This document shows, one piece after another, positions 9,999-22,300 of a DNA stretch of 64,000 bases; position 1 is the stretch's first letter, and the number at the start of each line of letters is the position of its first letter. A program made the translations under genes and the position numbers. The stretch spans positions 47,482,027-47,546,026 of the forward strand of contig NC_079491.1 of assembly GCF_020520425.1 (NCBI RefSeq). The letters are read 5' to 3'. The notes beneath the pieces were generated by a model. That model was not told the DNA's origin, did not search any database, and saw only the letters and a program-made list of their open reading frames with translations. Origin of the DNA: Spinacia oleracea (taxonomy: Eukaryota; Streptophyta; Magnoliopsida; Caryophyllales; Amaranthaceae).

Positions 9999-10738
9999 AT
10001 GTCTACTGATTCATCCGCTAATTCAATTCCTTCTTCTATTGCATCTTCGGATAACGAGTCTGTGGAAACCGCTGAGAGTTCAGTGATCCAAAGCTCGCTT
10101 AAAACGCGTATCCAATTTCTCGTGAAGGGTAGTAATGTCGACGATTTGGGAGCAAAATACTCTATCGACATTGACGGTTCATTCAACCGTATTTATAGAG
10201 ATTATGCAAGAAGGACAGAAATGAGGCCAACTGACCTCAGGTTATTTTATCAGGGTGCACTTATAACACCCATTGAAACCCCGTTTGGCCGTAGCTTTGT
10301 AGGAAATGACGTTGTCCTTGCTCAAGATAAGGTAAGATTGTAATTACATGCACAATTTATTCATTTATAGATTAAACGTTCACTTTGACAGAATAAGATA
10401 CCGGAATGACAGTATTTGAATTTTAACAGAATGGACGTGGAGTGCCGGTGAATCCAACTGGAGGAATTGGGGAATTCATCATCTTCACTGTTGTGGAATG
10501 TACCACAATCCCAGCCACTTACCAATATCGTGTTAAAAAGGTTGACCCGACAAGAATTATATTCAATCGTGTTGCCAACATCCGTGAAGTTGCAAATAAT
10601 AGGGTTCGGCTTATCTTAGACGCTAATAACGTTGATGATCGTAAGACTTTTGAAGAAGCTCAATTTTATGATGGGGCGGTCGTACACTTTGTTCTCGAGG
10701 GCATTCATTATGATCGACGCCGACATTATGATGATTAA
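9999..10738 (+). CDS. tandem SUMO-like domain protein B (intact)
   Basis: Exons 9999-10331 and 10430-10738 join in phase 0 to 213 residues with no defect. A Ser/acidic N-terminal tail (about 33 residues) resembles the flexible tail of SUMO. Residues about 36-112 show a SUMO/Rad60-like ubiquitin fold pattern: RIQFLVKG, FNRIYRDYARR, DLRLFYQGALITPIETP, VGNDVVLAQDK. Residues about 140-205 form a second copy: RVRLILDANNVDDRKTFEE followed by YDGAVVHFVLE. Tandem SUMO-like domains occur in the Rad60/Esc2/NIP45 family, which bind SUMO-pathway enzymes and are not conjugated. The end is HYDD, with no Gly-Gly, so a binding or mimicry role is more likely than conjugation. It shares layout and intron position with gene A (6954-7713). 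The fold call rests on pattern, not a computed profile. Confidence 0.7.
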
Positions 10739-10959
10739 AGGGTCAAAAATCAAGATATCAGCCGACGTTACTGTGCGTGGTGGTGAACATCGGTTTGTAT
10801 GGTTTTAGGGTCGCGTTTTTGTCGTATTGATGTTTAAGGGTTATTTAACCTCGGAATATAAGTAGTATTGCATTTTAGGGGATTGTCAAAATATATGTTT
10901 TCAAAAAATCTTCTTTAACATTTTCAACTAACCTTGTATTATTATGGTTCTTTTTAATC

Positions 10960-11190
10960 CGGTGTTGTTGAACAATTATAAAATATAAGAGAAATTACCA
11001 TAGTACTGTCAAACCTCCCCTAGCTACATGTCATATATTATACTAATACTGTCAAAAAGATATACTAATACTGCCGTTTTTTATCCAGTGTTGAACAATT
11101 ATAAAATATAAGAAACCTCCCCTAGCTACATGTCATATATCATACTAATACTGTCATAAAGATATACTAATACTGTCATAAAGATAATTA
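10960..11190. repeat. 123-bp direct repeat with ATACTGTCA motifs
   Basis: The sequence GTTGAACAATTATAAAATAT starts at 10967 and again at 11090, and both copies run on through CCTCCCCTAGCTACATGTCA. Four or five ATACTGTCA words follow in or after the copies. It lies between SUMO-like gene B and the 3' end of the transposase gene, which converge here. Confidence 0.7.
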
Positions 11191-11226
11191 ACCCTTACAG
11201 AATAGGGCGCGAGTATTCCACAAATA

Positions 11227-14200
11227 TTACTTGTTCCTATGAACTGAATAATAATTGTCCCACGGTATTCGCACTTGCGTTGGCGTTTGGAATTGCATCC
11301 GGTTTTCTATTACACCTGGTGATGTAATTACATCCATTGGTGCAGTAGCATATTCCACCGGAAGTTTTCTTGTATATTGGAAACAATCCTTAACAACCCA
11401 ATCAGGAATATTGTTGGAAGTGAAATAACATACTCTATCCTGCTCTTGTCCCTGATGTTGTCCAAAACCTATACCACCAATTGATCCCTGGTATGTAGTA
11501 TTTTCCTCGTATGTTCCCATGTAGTAATTGGTTGGCGGTGGCACGTAACTCGGTGGTATGACCTTGTAAAGATAACGTAAGATAAGAAAAACATTACGAT
11601 TTAAATAGTAAAACACAACTTCCCTACTAGAAATACCTCAATTGTTGGAACAATTTTGCTTTGTTTTTTTGGTGCCCTCTTTCGTTTGGGTTTAGGCTTA
11701 TCAATTACTGTTTGAACAACTTCATTCAACACCTACAACAAAACAGCAAAAACAAAACAAATAAAAGGAACGAAATCAAAGCAACCAACACCATGTCATA
11801 CAATAAGGAACGAAATCAAAGCAGAATAAACACTAACCTCATTATCAATTGGAACTTGTTGTTGAGCTACTACCGTGTCTTTGGTATTCTTCGATTTTTT
11901 TTTAATATTTTCAATACAGGACTTCAATCTTTTAGATGTTTTCGACCGTCGAGGTATGGGATCCATCACGAAACTATTATCATTAACACTAAAACGTTGC
12001 AGGCCATTACTACTTGGTGCACTACCAACACCAACACCAACACTACATGGTGCACTACCAACACCAACACCAACACCAACACCAACACCAATACTACCAA
12101 TACTCAATGGTGCATTTCCAACACTACTTGGTGTGTTAGACACTAAGGGTGCAAAACTTTGTTGTGTACTGAAAACTTGAGTGTCATCATCCATGACAAG
12201 ATTATCCAAACCAGTAACTTGTTCTTCATCCTTGTTCATTGATCTGGTGCATTCTCCCTTATTCACCGAATGAGGAGTATGTTCCTGGTTTTCCCCTTCA
12301 TTTTCTTGGCCGTTCTTCTTATTCTGAGCATTCACTTTGATATTCTCATCAAGATGGATTTCCAACTGATCTAAAGTTGCATTTGCAATTTTCACATATT
12401 CGGGCAGGGTGGCAGCCTTCAAGCAAATGGACTTGAACTTGACCAAAAGGGTGTCAAACCGCAATACTTCTTCAGTTTTGCTTGGGTCATGGTAAGCCAC
12501 TTTGACACGGGTATGCGGCCTATGAATATCCTTGCGCCAACGCCTAAGTATCATCCACTCCGGTACCTCGGTGATTTTCTCTCTGTCAAAAACATTAATC
12601 ACATGCCTACAAATAATTCCATGGGCCTCAAACAACTTGCAATCACAACAAGCTTGTTTGGTCTCGATATTCAATCGCACTGTGTATGTTCTCCTCTTAT
12701 CGGTTACAATCTCCTTCCTAATTTCCTTTATGTAAATCCATACCCTGTCTTCCAAATGGTGTTCCGTTTCTATTTCTGACAACTCATCTCTTCTAAGCCA
12801 TTGGATATATAATACTCTCATGCATTGAACTTGAACCTCCAAAAACTTCGCATCTGTGTACAACTTTCGAAATACTCTTTCTGCTGGAAAACCAATTACC
12901 AGATCCCTAACATTAATGGATGTGTCGGCATCAGCTTGTTTCTCAGTATTAACTCTGTGTTCCATAGCATCAATGTAGCTCTCTGCAAACTGATACAAAC
13001 GGGTGTCCCTTTTCACATACTTATCAAAAAAACTGTTGATACTCTCAGAACGTTGTGTGGTCTTCATTCCAGCCCAAAACAAGTGTTTCATGTACGTTGG
13101 GACCCACATGTGTCTCTAGTCGTACAAGCCTTCAGTTAAACAAAATATTCAAACTCCAAACTCCAAAAATATATAAAGCAAAACCTTATGACAGTATTGG
13201 TACAGAATTGACAATATTTTTAAATGTTATGACAGTATTTATAATGAAGTCAACAGTAGATGAAAGTTTTTTGATGGAAGTATTTTGACAACACATTGAC
13301 AGTATTTATAATGAAGTCAACAATAATTGTAAAGACCATCTACCTAAATAATATCAGAGACTCATAAGTGTTTAGCACAGAATAACCAACTTACTATCTT
13401 TACCATTTAAAACATGAAATAAAATGCACCTTTAAATGAGATAAAAGGATGACAGACGTACCACTTAACCAATCGTCTTCACCAAGTCCATATAATTCTA
13501 TAGAAGAAGTCCAATTCACCTCAAACTCTGCTTCTGTTAAACTATCATAAATCACGTTATGTAACACAACTTTGAACTCCGAATATTTTGCATAGTTGCC
13601 CAACTTTTTGCCAAATTTTTGAAGTATGTGCCACAAGCACCATCGATGCTTAGTGGTTGGCATAGGCATAGCTATTTCAAGAGCCGCCCTCATTGCTGCA
13701 CATTGATCAGTCAAAAAACTAATAGGAGCTTTGCCTCCCATACAATGGAGCCAAGTTTTGAACAACCAAACAAATGTTTCAGTGTCTTCATGAGACACTA
13801 GTGCACAGCCAAGCAAAATAGTCTGCCCATGATGATTGACTCCCACAAAATTAGAAAATGGAAGCTCATAATTGTTTGTGACATATGTGGAGTAAAAACA
13901 TACTACATCCCCAAAGTCTTGGTAGGCTACTCTACTCCTTGCATCAACCCACATAACATCAGTCAAGCGATTCTTAGAATTTAATCTATAACGATGGATA
14001 AAATTCTGGTTTCCGGCAGTCATCTTATCGAAATAATCAAACATGGCTTTCGCATCCCCACCTCTCATCTTGAGCCTCTTTTCCTTCGCCACTATGTTCC
14101 TCAAGTCCTTCACACTTATAGACATATTTTCTACACCATTTCTCTCTTTAGCTAAGCTCCTGTGAATGTTACTGATCTTGGAACCACCACCAACACCATT

Positions 14201-15460
14201 GAATAACCTCCTCCTCACAATAGAAGTAATACTATCTCTCCTATACATTGAGATATATCGAGACTTAAGGGGCGTTGGCTTGTGATTCAAGTGTTCAACT
14301 ACTGCTTTCCTTACTTCCCAAGTTCCAGAATTGTCTGCCACCGCATACATATGAACAGGGCATCCACACTTTTTTGACTTACTAGGCCTCTTGTCAAGGA
14401 CACCAGGGGCGGTAATCATCGCCCCCTTAGCTTTCACCCCCTTCGTCCGGAATCGTAAATCTGGTTCGCCTCCACATTCACACTTCCAAACATAGCTCCT
14501 CAAGGTCCTCTTCTCACCAGCTTTGCGACTGTAATTACCATAAGCACGAACAACCCCAAAACCACATTGCTTTCCGTATTTCCTAAAATGTTCATCAGCC
14601 CTATCCCATGATGAAAAGGTCATACCAACTACAGGGGTAGCCAGAACTTCCTCTTCCACTACACTCTTGCCCTCACAATTCAAAATTATCTCCGATGGTG
14701 TACGACATAAACTTTCATCTCCTAAGTTTCCCACTTCATCAAAGTTCCTCAATTCTGCATCCCCACACGATACTAGAATGTCATCGTCATTAGCATCCAA
14801 CCAGTCAGATACAACCTACCAAATTATACATTCCCAAAATATTTCAACATCATCATCAATGACAGTATTTATAAACCAATGACACTAGTTTTCCACCAAT
14901 ATGACAGATATTCTAAATCCAATAATCTTATTTTTAACATAAATCAGCTGTCAAATAAACACCAACATAATTCTAAAGGAACACATCCGGAATCCTAAAT
15001 TAACAACATAATTCTAAAGGAACACATCCGGAATACCTAAGGTACCAAATAATATTTGGGCAGAATTTAATACAACAATGACACAACATAAATAGCATAT
15101 GACAGTATATCAAAGTAACATGAAGGGGTATACATTCGTAGTCAAATTCAGAAATTGTTCTTAACTAGGTATACATATTGTTCTTAACTAGGTAAGAAAT
15201 TGAATTACTTTTACACATGAATGTGTTGAAAATCAGAAATGTACAAGAAATGTATGTGAAATTGTTGAAATTGAGAAATGTACAAGAATTCTTACCTCTT
15301 CTCCGTTCTCATCTTCTCCACCATCTGAGCTTGAGCTTGAGCTTGAGCTTGAGCTTGAGCATAAATTAGAAATTTCCTCCATTTTTTTTGGTAACCTTTC
15401 AATTTCAGAACAATTAATTGTAGTTCTTTTTTGCGAGATTGCTTTATTGTTGATGCTCAT
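11227..15460 (-). pseudogene. FAR1/FHY3-type MULE transposase, five exons, one nonsense codon
   Basis: Exons 15460-15296, 14815-13462, 13129-11838, 11732-11637 and 11562-11227 join in consistent phase to about 1080 codons. Exon 1 encodes a Ser run and acidic patch. Exon 2 has the FAR1-type DNA-binding Cys/His domain (WKCECGG, KKCGCPVHMY, then HLNHKP) and the MULE catalytic core, with Asp in MWVDARSR and in FLTDQCAAM, and the CLWHIL motif. Exon 3 has WVPTYMKHLFWAGM and a SWIM zinc finger (CDCKLFEAHGIICRH), then a Lys/Glu linker and a Gly-Val/Ser repeat. Exon 4 is a basic PKPKRKRAPKK signal, probably nuclear localisation; exon 5 is Pro/Tyr-rich. A TAG at 13118-13116, just after the exon 2/3 junction, interrupts YD-R-HMW. 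Exon 2 alone keeps both core Asp residues but lacks the last part of the domain. MULE transposases cut and paste DNA at long terminal inverted repeats. Confidence 0.88.
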
Positions 15461-15603
15461 CAAAGGAGGAGCTTCTTCCCGCCATTTTCTTCCTCTACCT
15501 CTTGCTCCCTTTTCTTTGCTGCGAATGAACGGAGCTCAGGGGAAGTGAAATTTACCCCAATTCATTAAAAGTGGGCCAGCAATTATAATTTATTTCATTT
15601 CCC

Positions 15604-15746
15604 TTTTTTTTTGCGTGGGTATGGAGCCAAAACATCGCTGGTAACCAGCGATGTAGCCTCCCTCGTAGTAGGTATAGGAGGGAGGCTACATCGCTGGTAA
15701 CCAGCGATGTAGCGATGTATGTGCCCCATACCCACCAAAAAAAAAA
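15604..15746. repeat. long palindrome (fold-back hairpin)
   Basis: A run starting TTTTTGCGTGGGTATGG is answered at the other end by CCATACCCACCAAAAA, and the centre repeats the theme with GCTGGTAACCAGCGATGTAG and its complement around GGAGGGAGGCTAC. Nearly the whole 143 bases can fold on itself. A one-armed copy lies at 16204-16260. It resembles a fold-back MITE and would yield hairpin RNA if transcribed. Confidence 0.8.
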
Positions 15747-15819
15747 GTGAAAAGAAAATAAATTGCAATGATGGCCCACCCCTTAAATAAATGGTAAAAA
15801 TGTTGCGAACTTGCTATAT

Positions 15820-16135
15820 ACTGTCAAAGGTTGGATAAATACTGTCATTATTGTGTATATACTGTCATTGTTGTATTAAAATTTGTCATAATCATCCAAA
15901 AAGAAGAAAACGAAATGAAACAAAAATAGTAAAGGGACCACTTAAATGACTGGATAAACGTGTTACATATACTCTCTGTCATAATCATCCAAAAAGAAGA
16001 AAACGAAATGAAACAAAAATAGTAAAGGAACCACTTAAATGACTGGATAAACGTGTTACATATACTATATCATTGTTTGTATAAATATTGTCATTGTTGT
16101 ATTGAATACTGTCATTGTTATATTGAATACTGTAA
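15820..16135. repeat. 93-bp tandem duplication flanked by ATACTGTCAT repeats
   Basis: The segment starting GTCATAATCATCC at 15885 is repeated at 15978, giving two 93-base copies that differ at only a few positions. On both sides lie clusters of TACTGTCA/TATTGTCATTG words (near 15822, 15840, 15860, 16088, 16107). Subterminal repeat arrays like this are typical of MULE ends, so the right end of the element may lie here, but I could not pair it with a left terminal repeat. Confidence 0.6.
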
Positions 16136-16203
16136 TTTATTTCCGATACTTAGTACTTTGTTTGACTTTTCAACTAATTAAGTGAAAAGACGATTTTGCC
16201 TCT

Positions 16204-16260
16204 GAGTATGGGCAAAAAAGCCGCTGGTAACCAGCGATGTAGCCTCCCTCGTAGGTATAG
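16204..16260. repeat. half copy of the 15604-15746 palindrome
   Basis: GCTGGTAACCAGCGATGTAG followed by CCTCCCTCGTAGGTATAG repeats the left arm of the upstream palindrome. The copy ends 135 bases before the PNP1 start codon and so lies in its promoter or leader. Confidence 0.65.
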
Positions 16261-16394
16261 AAATCGAAAGCAAATGAAATGAAAATAAACAGATAAGGCA
16301 ACCAAACGAAGGACACTCAGTCTGCATTTGTTCGTCTCTCTCCCTCCTCTTCTCAACCGTATAACTGCGGCGCAAAGCAAAAACAAATTCAAAA

Positions 16395-19300
16395 ATGTTG
16401 GCAAATTCAATATCTTCCTTAACTCATTCTTGCCCACATTCTTCTACACTTCCATCTTCACATTCTAAAAACTGCAAGATTCTTCTATCTGCTTCTGCTT
16501 TGTCTCGCTATAGAACTTTTAAGACTCTCGCTTCTCTTCACCGTCTTCTTCCAACAAATTCCCATGGAAAAAAGTTCAATGTTAGAGCTATGGCTCAAAC
16601 CCATGTTTCTCAGAAGCATGCCCATGATTCCCTTCAACCTTACTCTGTCAAAATCCCATTTGGAGACAGACATGTAAGTTCCTTTTACTTTTTTTTTGAA
16701 TTTTTTAGTGGTTTTATGTGAATTTTGGTTTTTTTGTTGAATTGGGAATGTGTAGTTAGTTATTTGAACCGTTTGTGTATGAATGTGTGATCAACAAGGA
16801 GTGCAAGAGAAGCTTCTTTGCAATTTCTGTGAAATTTTTGCCTGCATTTTCTTGTTTTTTTGGGCATGTCATTTCCAGAAGGGGGTTACCTCAAAGTGAC
16901 CTACTTTAATGATGTTTAATTTACTCAATTGAGTGGCAAGACATGGATTAATTTCTAGATGTTACAACTTACGAAAAACCAATTATAACTTTTGGATCGA
17001 AATAGTGTTTTGATTTATGCAGCCGGCTGCATCCTCTTGGGATTAGAGCTTTCAGATTGTTGTTCAATCATTGACGAAAATGGGACGTTGGATAGAGTTA
17101 TTTTATTTTTGCAAACGGCTGCAGCAGCCTTAATTGTGTTGTGCATGTGGGTGTTTTATGTAGGAGTTAACTTTGTATGTGTATGGTGGAGGTACCCAAA
17201 TTGGAACCACTTCATGAGTTTAGTCTCCAGACTCTCAACCTTAAATAGGAATACCTGGAGGTCACCAAAGTGAAATTCTAATAGAATAGTCGTTATTGAG
17301 GGCTTGACCAAACGCACAGCGAATAGCGGGTTCTTTTGGGTGTAGAGAGATCAACAAATTTGCCCATGTGAACAAAATTCGATCCTGGATCAGGGGTATC
17401 TTAAATTTAACCAACTAAACTAGTTGACATCCACATCAAATAGTTGGTGCTTCTTCATGTGGTCCAACATATAGTCAACTTGAAAATATCGTAAAACTCA
17501 CCTTGAAAGGAAGTAAGGTCATGTTTTTGGTTATTGCAATGTTGTAGAGCATTGATAAACCTACACGGTGTGACCCTAACTCGTAGTGGCTTTTATCTGG
17601 ATTTTAGTGAAAATGGACTAAGGATCTGCTCTACTCAGTTTATTTTTGCTTAACTTAGCTTACTTTTGAGAAAATTTTACTAACTTAGCTTAAATTTTGG
17701 TTAACTGAACTAAATTTTGCTGAAATTAACTTATTTTTGCTGAACTAAACTTAATTTTACTGAAACTTATTTAAGAACATAGCCTAATTAAGATAACTCA
17801 TCAATAAATGCCCAAGCTTCTTACATTTTAGCTGGTCATTGCATATCACATCAAACTATGATCAATTTCTAATCCATATAGCATTTTTGTTACGGAAGGG
17901 TGAGACCCCACATATCCTACCTCCCTACTCCACCCAATATAAAAGGGAGCCTCTTTGGAAGCCTTGTGGTAATGTCAAAGTTGATTCAATTTTTTTTTTT
18001 TTATCTTTTTTAGTTTTTCCCCTCCATAACAAGTTTTTTTGAGTTCCGTTGTGGTTTCCTTAGAGAAAACTCAGCCTTGTTTGCATTTATGGGATTGTAA
18101 ATCTATGAATGGGCCCACTGTCAACTGAAACTTTGAGAAACTCATTCTTCACTTGCTCATAAAAATTTGAAGTATATGCCAGTCAAGGCAACCTAATATA
18201 TCTTCATTTCGTTGTTATTGTAATCCGTCTAATATCCTATTTACAATTCATTGCTGACTGACTCCATTTTATTCAAGGATTTAATAGTGCATTAAGGGGT
18301 GGGGAAATATTTCTTATAGTAGCTGTAACATTGTTTTATGGGGGTTCTTTTGAACTCTGATACAGTGATACTCTGATAGTGGAGGCTGGTGAGGAGTTTT
18401 TGTGGTTGGTAGTGGTGCTCTGGTTGGATTACGATTTGACCGGAAGATTTCAAATCAGTCCTGTAAGATTGTTGGGGTTGGGAATTCTGGAACTGCACCA
18501 GCTGTGCGTTACAGTGTTCATCTTAGCAGAGCATTGCAAATTTTATCTTTTGGCGTGTTTGCTCAAAAGGTTGAAATGGGAAAGTTTTAGGTTAGAGTGG
18601 TTTATTCGCTCCCTAAATGGTTTAAATTCTTTTAGTTTTCTGGTTCTGAAAACTATGTATCATTATCACTTTTATACAACTTGTTGAATTCCTCCATTAG
18701 TCCCATGCCCTTTTTCCCCCAAACCATGAGCAAATCAGCTTTCAGTCACTATCAGATTAGCTTTGAATGACTTTGAAATACATTCATATTTTTTGCTGTC
18801 CAGCACTTTGAAGTACAGAAAACACTTTTTTCTAATGCAGATATACTCCTGGTTCTGTTGAAAACAGAAAAGTCTAGCTTGGGCATTTAGAAATGACCTT
18901 AAACCTTCAGTGTTCCCGTTTTCAATCCATTATTTGTTTTCTTACCATATTTAAACACCTGAACATCAGCAGCTTCAGAAAAGATTGTGGGTTGTTGTTC
19001 AGTCATGAAGAAAGGATGGGACCATAGTGATTTTGATTTACTTCCTGTTGATTCCACCATCTCCAGTCATTTACTAACAAAAAAGATTATCAATGTGTTG
19101 AATTATCCATAACTCAAGTATTTGAATCCTGAATTGACTTGTCTTGTAGACCTTCAAATACCTTCTATGAACCCTTTAAGGTCTCTACTGTTGTTCTATG
19201 GATGACTGTTGATTCTTTTGAGGTTCTGTTAAAGAATATTGGTTCTGGTTCTTTTGGAAATTATAAGCTAAGGGAGCTAGAGAATTCAATCAGTATGGCT

Positions 19301-22300
19301 GCATAATTCTTTTTTGAAACCAAAATTGATGCGCACCCGAGTTAACTGTGGGCAATTTATTGGAATCATATTGGACATAAGATAAGTTTAGGATGGGAAG
19401 AAGGAGAAAGGAAATAGAAAGATAATGAGAGAGATAAAACAACAGAGTGAGGATTTGGTTTTGATTTATCAATTGTTGGAAAGACACCAGCTTAGAACAA
19501 GTCTTTTCAATGCTCTCAGAAATGTAAATTATGTTTACTTTCCCTAATTTTACTAAGGTTATTGAATTCCTGTTTCTCTAAGAAACTTGGAAGAAAAGAA
19601 GGGATAGTGCGCCACAACGTTTTAGGAAGATATAGACGGACATGATATTCCAAGTTTTTCCAACTTCGACATTATTACAATCATATGAATTTCTAGTTGC
19701 TAACTGTCCATTGTGGAAGGTCAACCACTTTACTAATTATTTTGGTAGCTGGTTTGTTATCATTGGTAATTCCAGCTTTGTTATATACTGTTCATAGGTG
19801 TCAGAATTGTGTTACTCTATCCATAGCAGTAGCTTTATTCTACCTATTTGGATGTGGATTGTGGAGCTCTTTAGTGAGTACCAAATGAATAGATCTGCAT
19901 AGATGGTAAAAGAGTGCGTATTGAAGAACGGAGAATAAGCAAGTTCTTGAAACACCTAGCAAGTGACTAAGCTCCCATAACTACCAATCTCTATGATCTT
20001 TCGAAAGATGTAATTCTTCTGAAATCAATCTGAAAGAGTTTGTTGGCTGTTCAACAGATCTTGGTCGAGACAGGTCATATTGGTAGACAAGCTAGTGGTG
20101 CTGTTACAGTGACAGATGGTGAAACGGTAAGTTCAATAACTGTACTGCCTCGTTGGTGCATTTTCTTGTTATATTCTGTTGATAAATAATGGTCAGACTT
20201 CCTGGATACTATTGAATATTGATAAATTAACAGTGGCAACGCGTGGACTATGGACATTATGATTAAAGAACATGACATTATGACAAAAGAACATGTGATA
20301 TGTTCTTTTATTTTTAACTAATGCTATAAAATAGAAGTACATATCCCATGTTCTTTTATATTGCAATGTCATGTTCTTTTAGTGCACTACACTCACTGTG
20401 CATTTATGTCCATGATCTAATGTGTGCTGAACTATTATTGATGTGTTGTCTGGTACCTGTATCTATTTGAATTCTTACCCCTTCTGGTTGATTTACGTGT
20501 AGTCTCTTGATAAGATTCTATTTCTTCATGCAGATTGTCTATACTACTGTTTGTATGTCTGATATACCGAGTGAGCCATCGGATTTTTTCCCTCTTTCTG
20601 TAAATTATCAAGAACGGTTTTCAGCGGCTGGTCGTACAAGGTACTTCCTAATCTTAGTATTATAATAAAAGGTGAAGTACTGACGTATATGAAAGTACTG
20701 GTTTCTGCTGGGGGGGGGGGGTTCTTTTCTCCTGTGGTCCTGCCTCACCGTGTCTAGTTTTTCCCCTAGAAACTGCATTTAAACTCGGCTTGCATTTATT
20801 TTCTTAAAGTATTCTGTCCAGGACCAAAGCTTGGCCCAGCTCCTGATTCTTTTGACATTTTCCTTCAAAAGTTCCTAATAGTTGTCAAGTGAACCTAATC
20901 AGTTAACTGCATTATATGCGCACTAAACTGCTAAAGTGGTAAAATCCATCTTGGAATGACTTTTAATCTTTGTTTGAGGCCAAAATATTTCAAAGAAAAT
21001 CTAACGTGCTTGTCTTTTCTGGCGTTAAAATTTCACTTGCAGTGGCGGATTTTTCAAACGTGAAGGGAGGCCGAAGGATAACGAGGTATTGGGCTCTGCT
21101 ATTTGATTGATAAGAAACTTCTTGTGTTATATGAGTCATGGCCATCATCCTACAGTTCTATGCCGATGAAGGTTACTTATGAATTTATGAGTGACAGTTA
21201 CAAATATTCAGATGAATGTCTTAAATCTTAATCGACGAGCTGGTTGATGGTATATTTTTACATCAGGATCTATTGGAACCTATTCAAACTTGTTCTTAGC
21301 AAATGCTGGAAACTTTAGATTGATGATAATAACTAATAAGCTGTTTTTTGACAATTTACAATTTGTATGAAAAATTTGACATGATTTGCCACAGATTGCA
21401 TGCTAAAATATGGAGCCGTTTCTTTATGTTCACTTAATCTACTTAGTATTGTAAATCTTATCTTATTATGTTTTCAATTTTTTGAAATTGATCCCGGACA
21501 GAAGAATGGTGAAACTGTGTATTTTGTATATTGTAGTAGTTGTACTCCCAGTTCAAATGTACATAACTCTCGAATATTTCCTTAAAAGATTTGAATGATG
21601 TTACTTTGATCGGATATTTCTAAAGAAATTAAGGTTCACACTTTCGTTCTAGAATCTGGAGTTGGTTAATGAAAGGTGGTTCCTTGTTTTTATACCACTT
21701 GTCTTGTAAAATGCAATGCTTGAATTTGATTCCTTGGTTCATGTGGCCTAAACAGGCCTAGCTCAGCATTTTGAGCATGCTGCTTTTTGTTATTACATAA
21801 TTTTATTTGATGCGCGCTATAATATTCTGTCTAAATTTTTTTTCTCTTTCAAAACACTGTTCTGCAGCCCCAATTAGAGGGGCGCACCTGGACTCTTTGA
21901 GGGAAAATCATGTACTTTGACAAAATATTGTTCCAATCATGCTGTACGTCTGACAAATCTATTGTGTGACATTTGTACCACATTTATAGATTGCTATAGT
22001 CTCTTGATAGAGAATTTTGTTCTAAAACAACGGCACCTCTAGGTTTCATGATTTCCCCCATTAGAGTCAAAGCTAATGGTATCTATTTGCTTATGTCGTG
22101 TGTTATTGTCGCTTTATATCTTTCATAATCGTTTGATTTTACTTGCAGGTTCTAGTTTGTAGACTTATTGATAGGCCGTTGCGTACTACTATGCTTAAGG
22201 GCTTCTACCATGAAACTCAGATCTTATCTTGGGTATGAAATCCTTTTTTATATATCTGACTGCTTCTTTTTCAATGTGGTTTTTTAGTTTCTACACTACA

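Noticed and set aside
12040..12130. Tandem CCAACACCAACA array as a possible separate repeat element
   Set aside because: It lies inside transposase exon 3 and encodes the Gly-Val/Ser repeat in frame, so it is coding.
12489..13288. Plus-strand frames over transposase exon 3
   Set aside because: Antisense shadows of the real minus-strand coding sequence.
15320..15362. GAGCTTGAGCTT hexamer run as a microsatellite or regulatory site
   Set aside because: On the minus strand it is the poly-Ser run of transposase exon 1.
20698..20724. G run in PNP1 intron 3 (another near 23846) as a regulatory quadruplex
   Set aside because: A plain homopolymer, common in introns and error-prone; nothing else supports a function.
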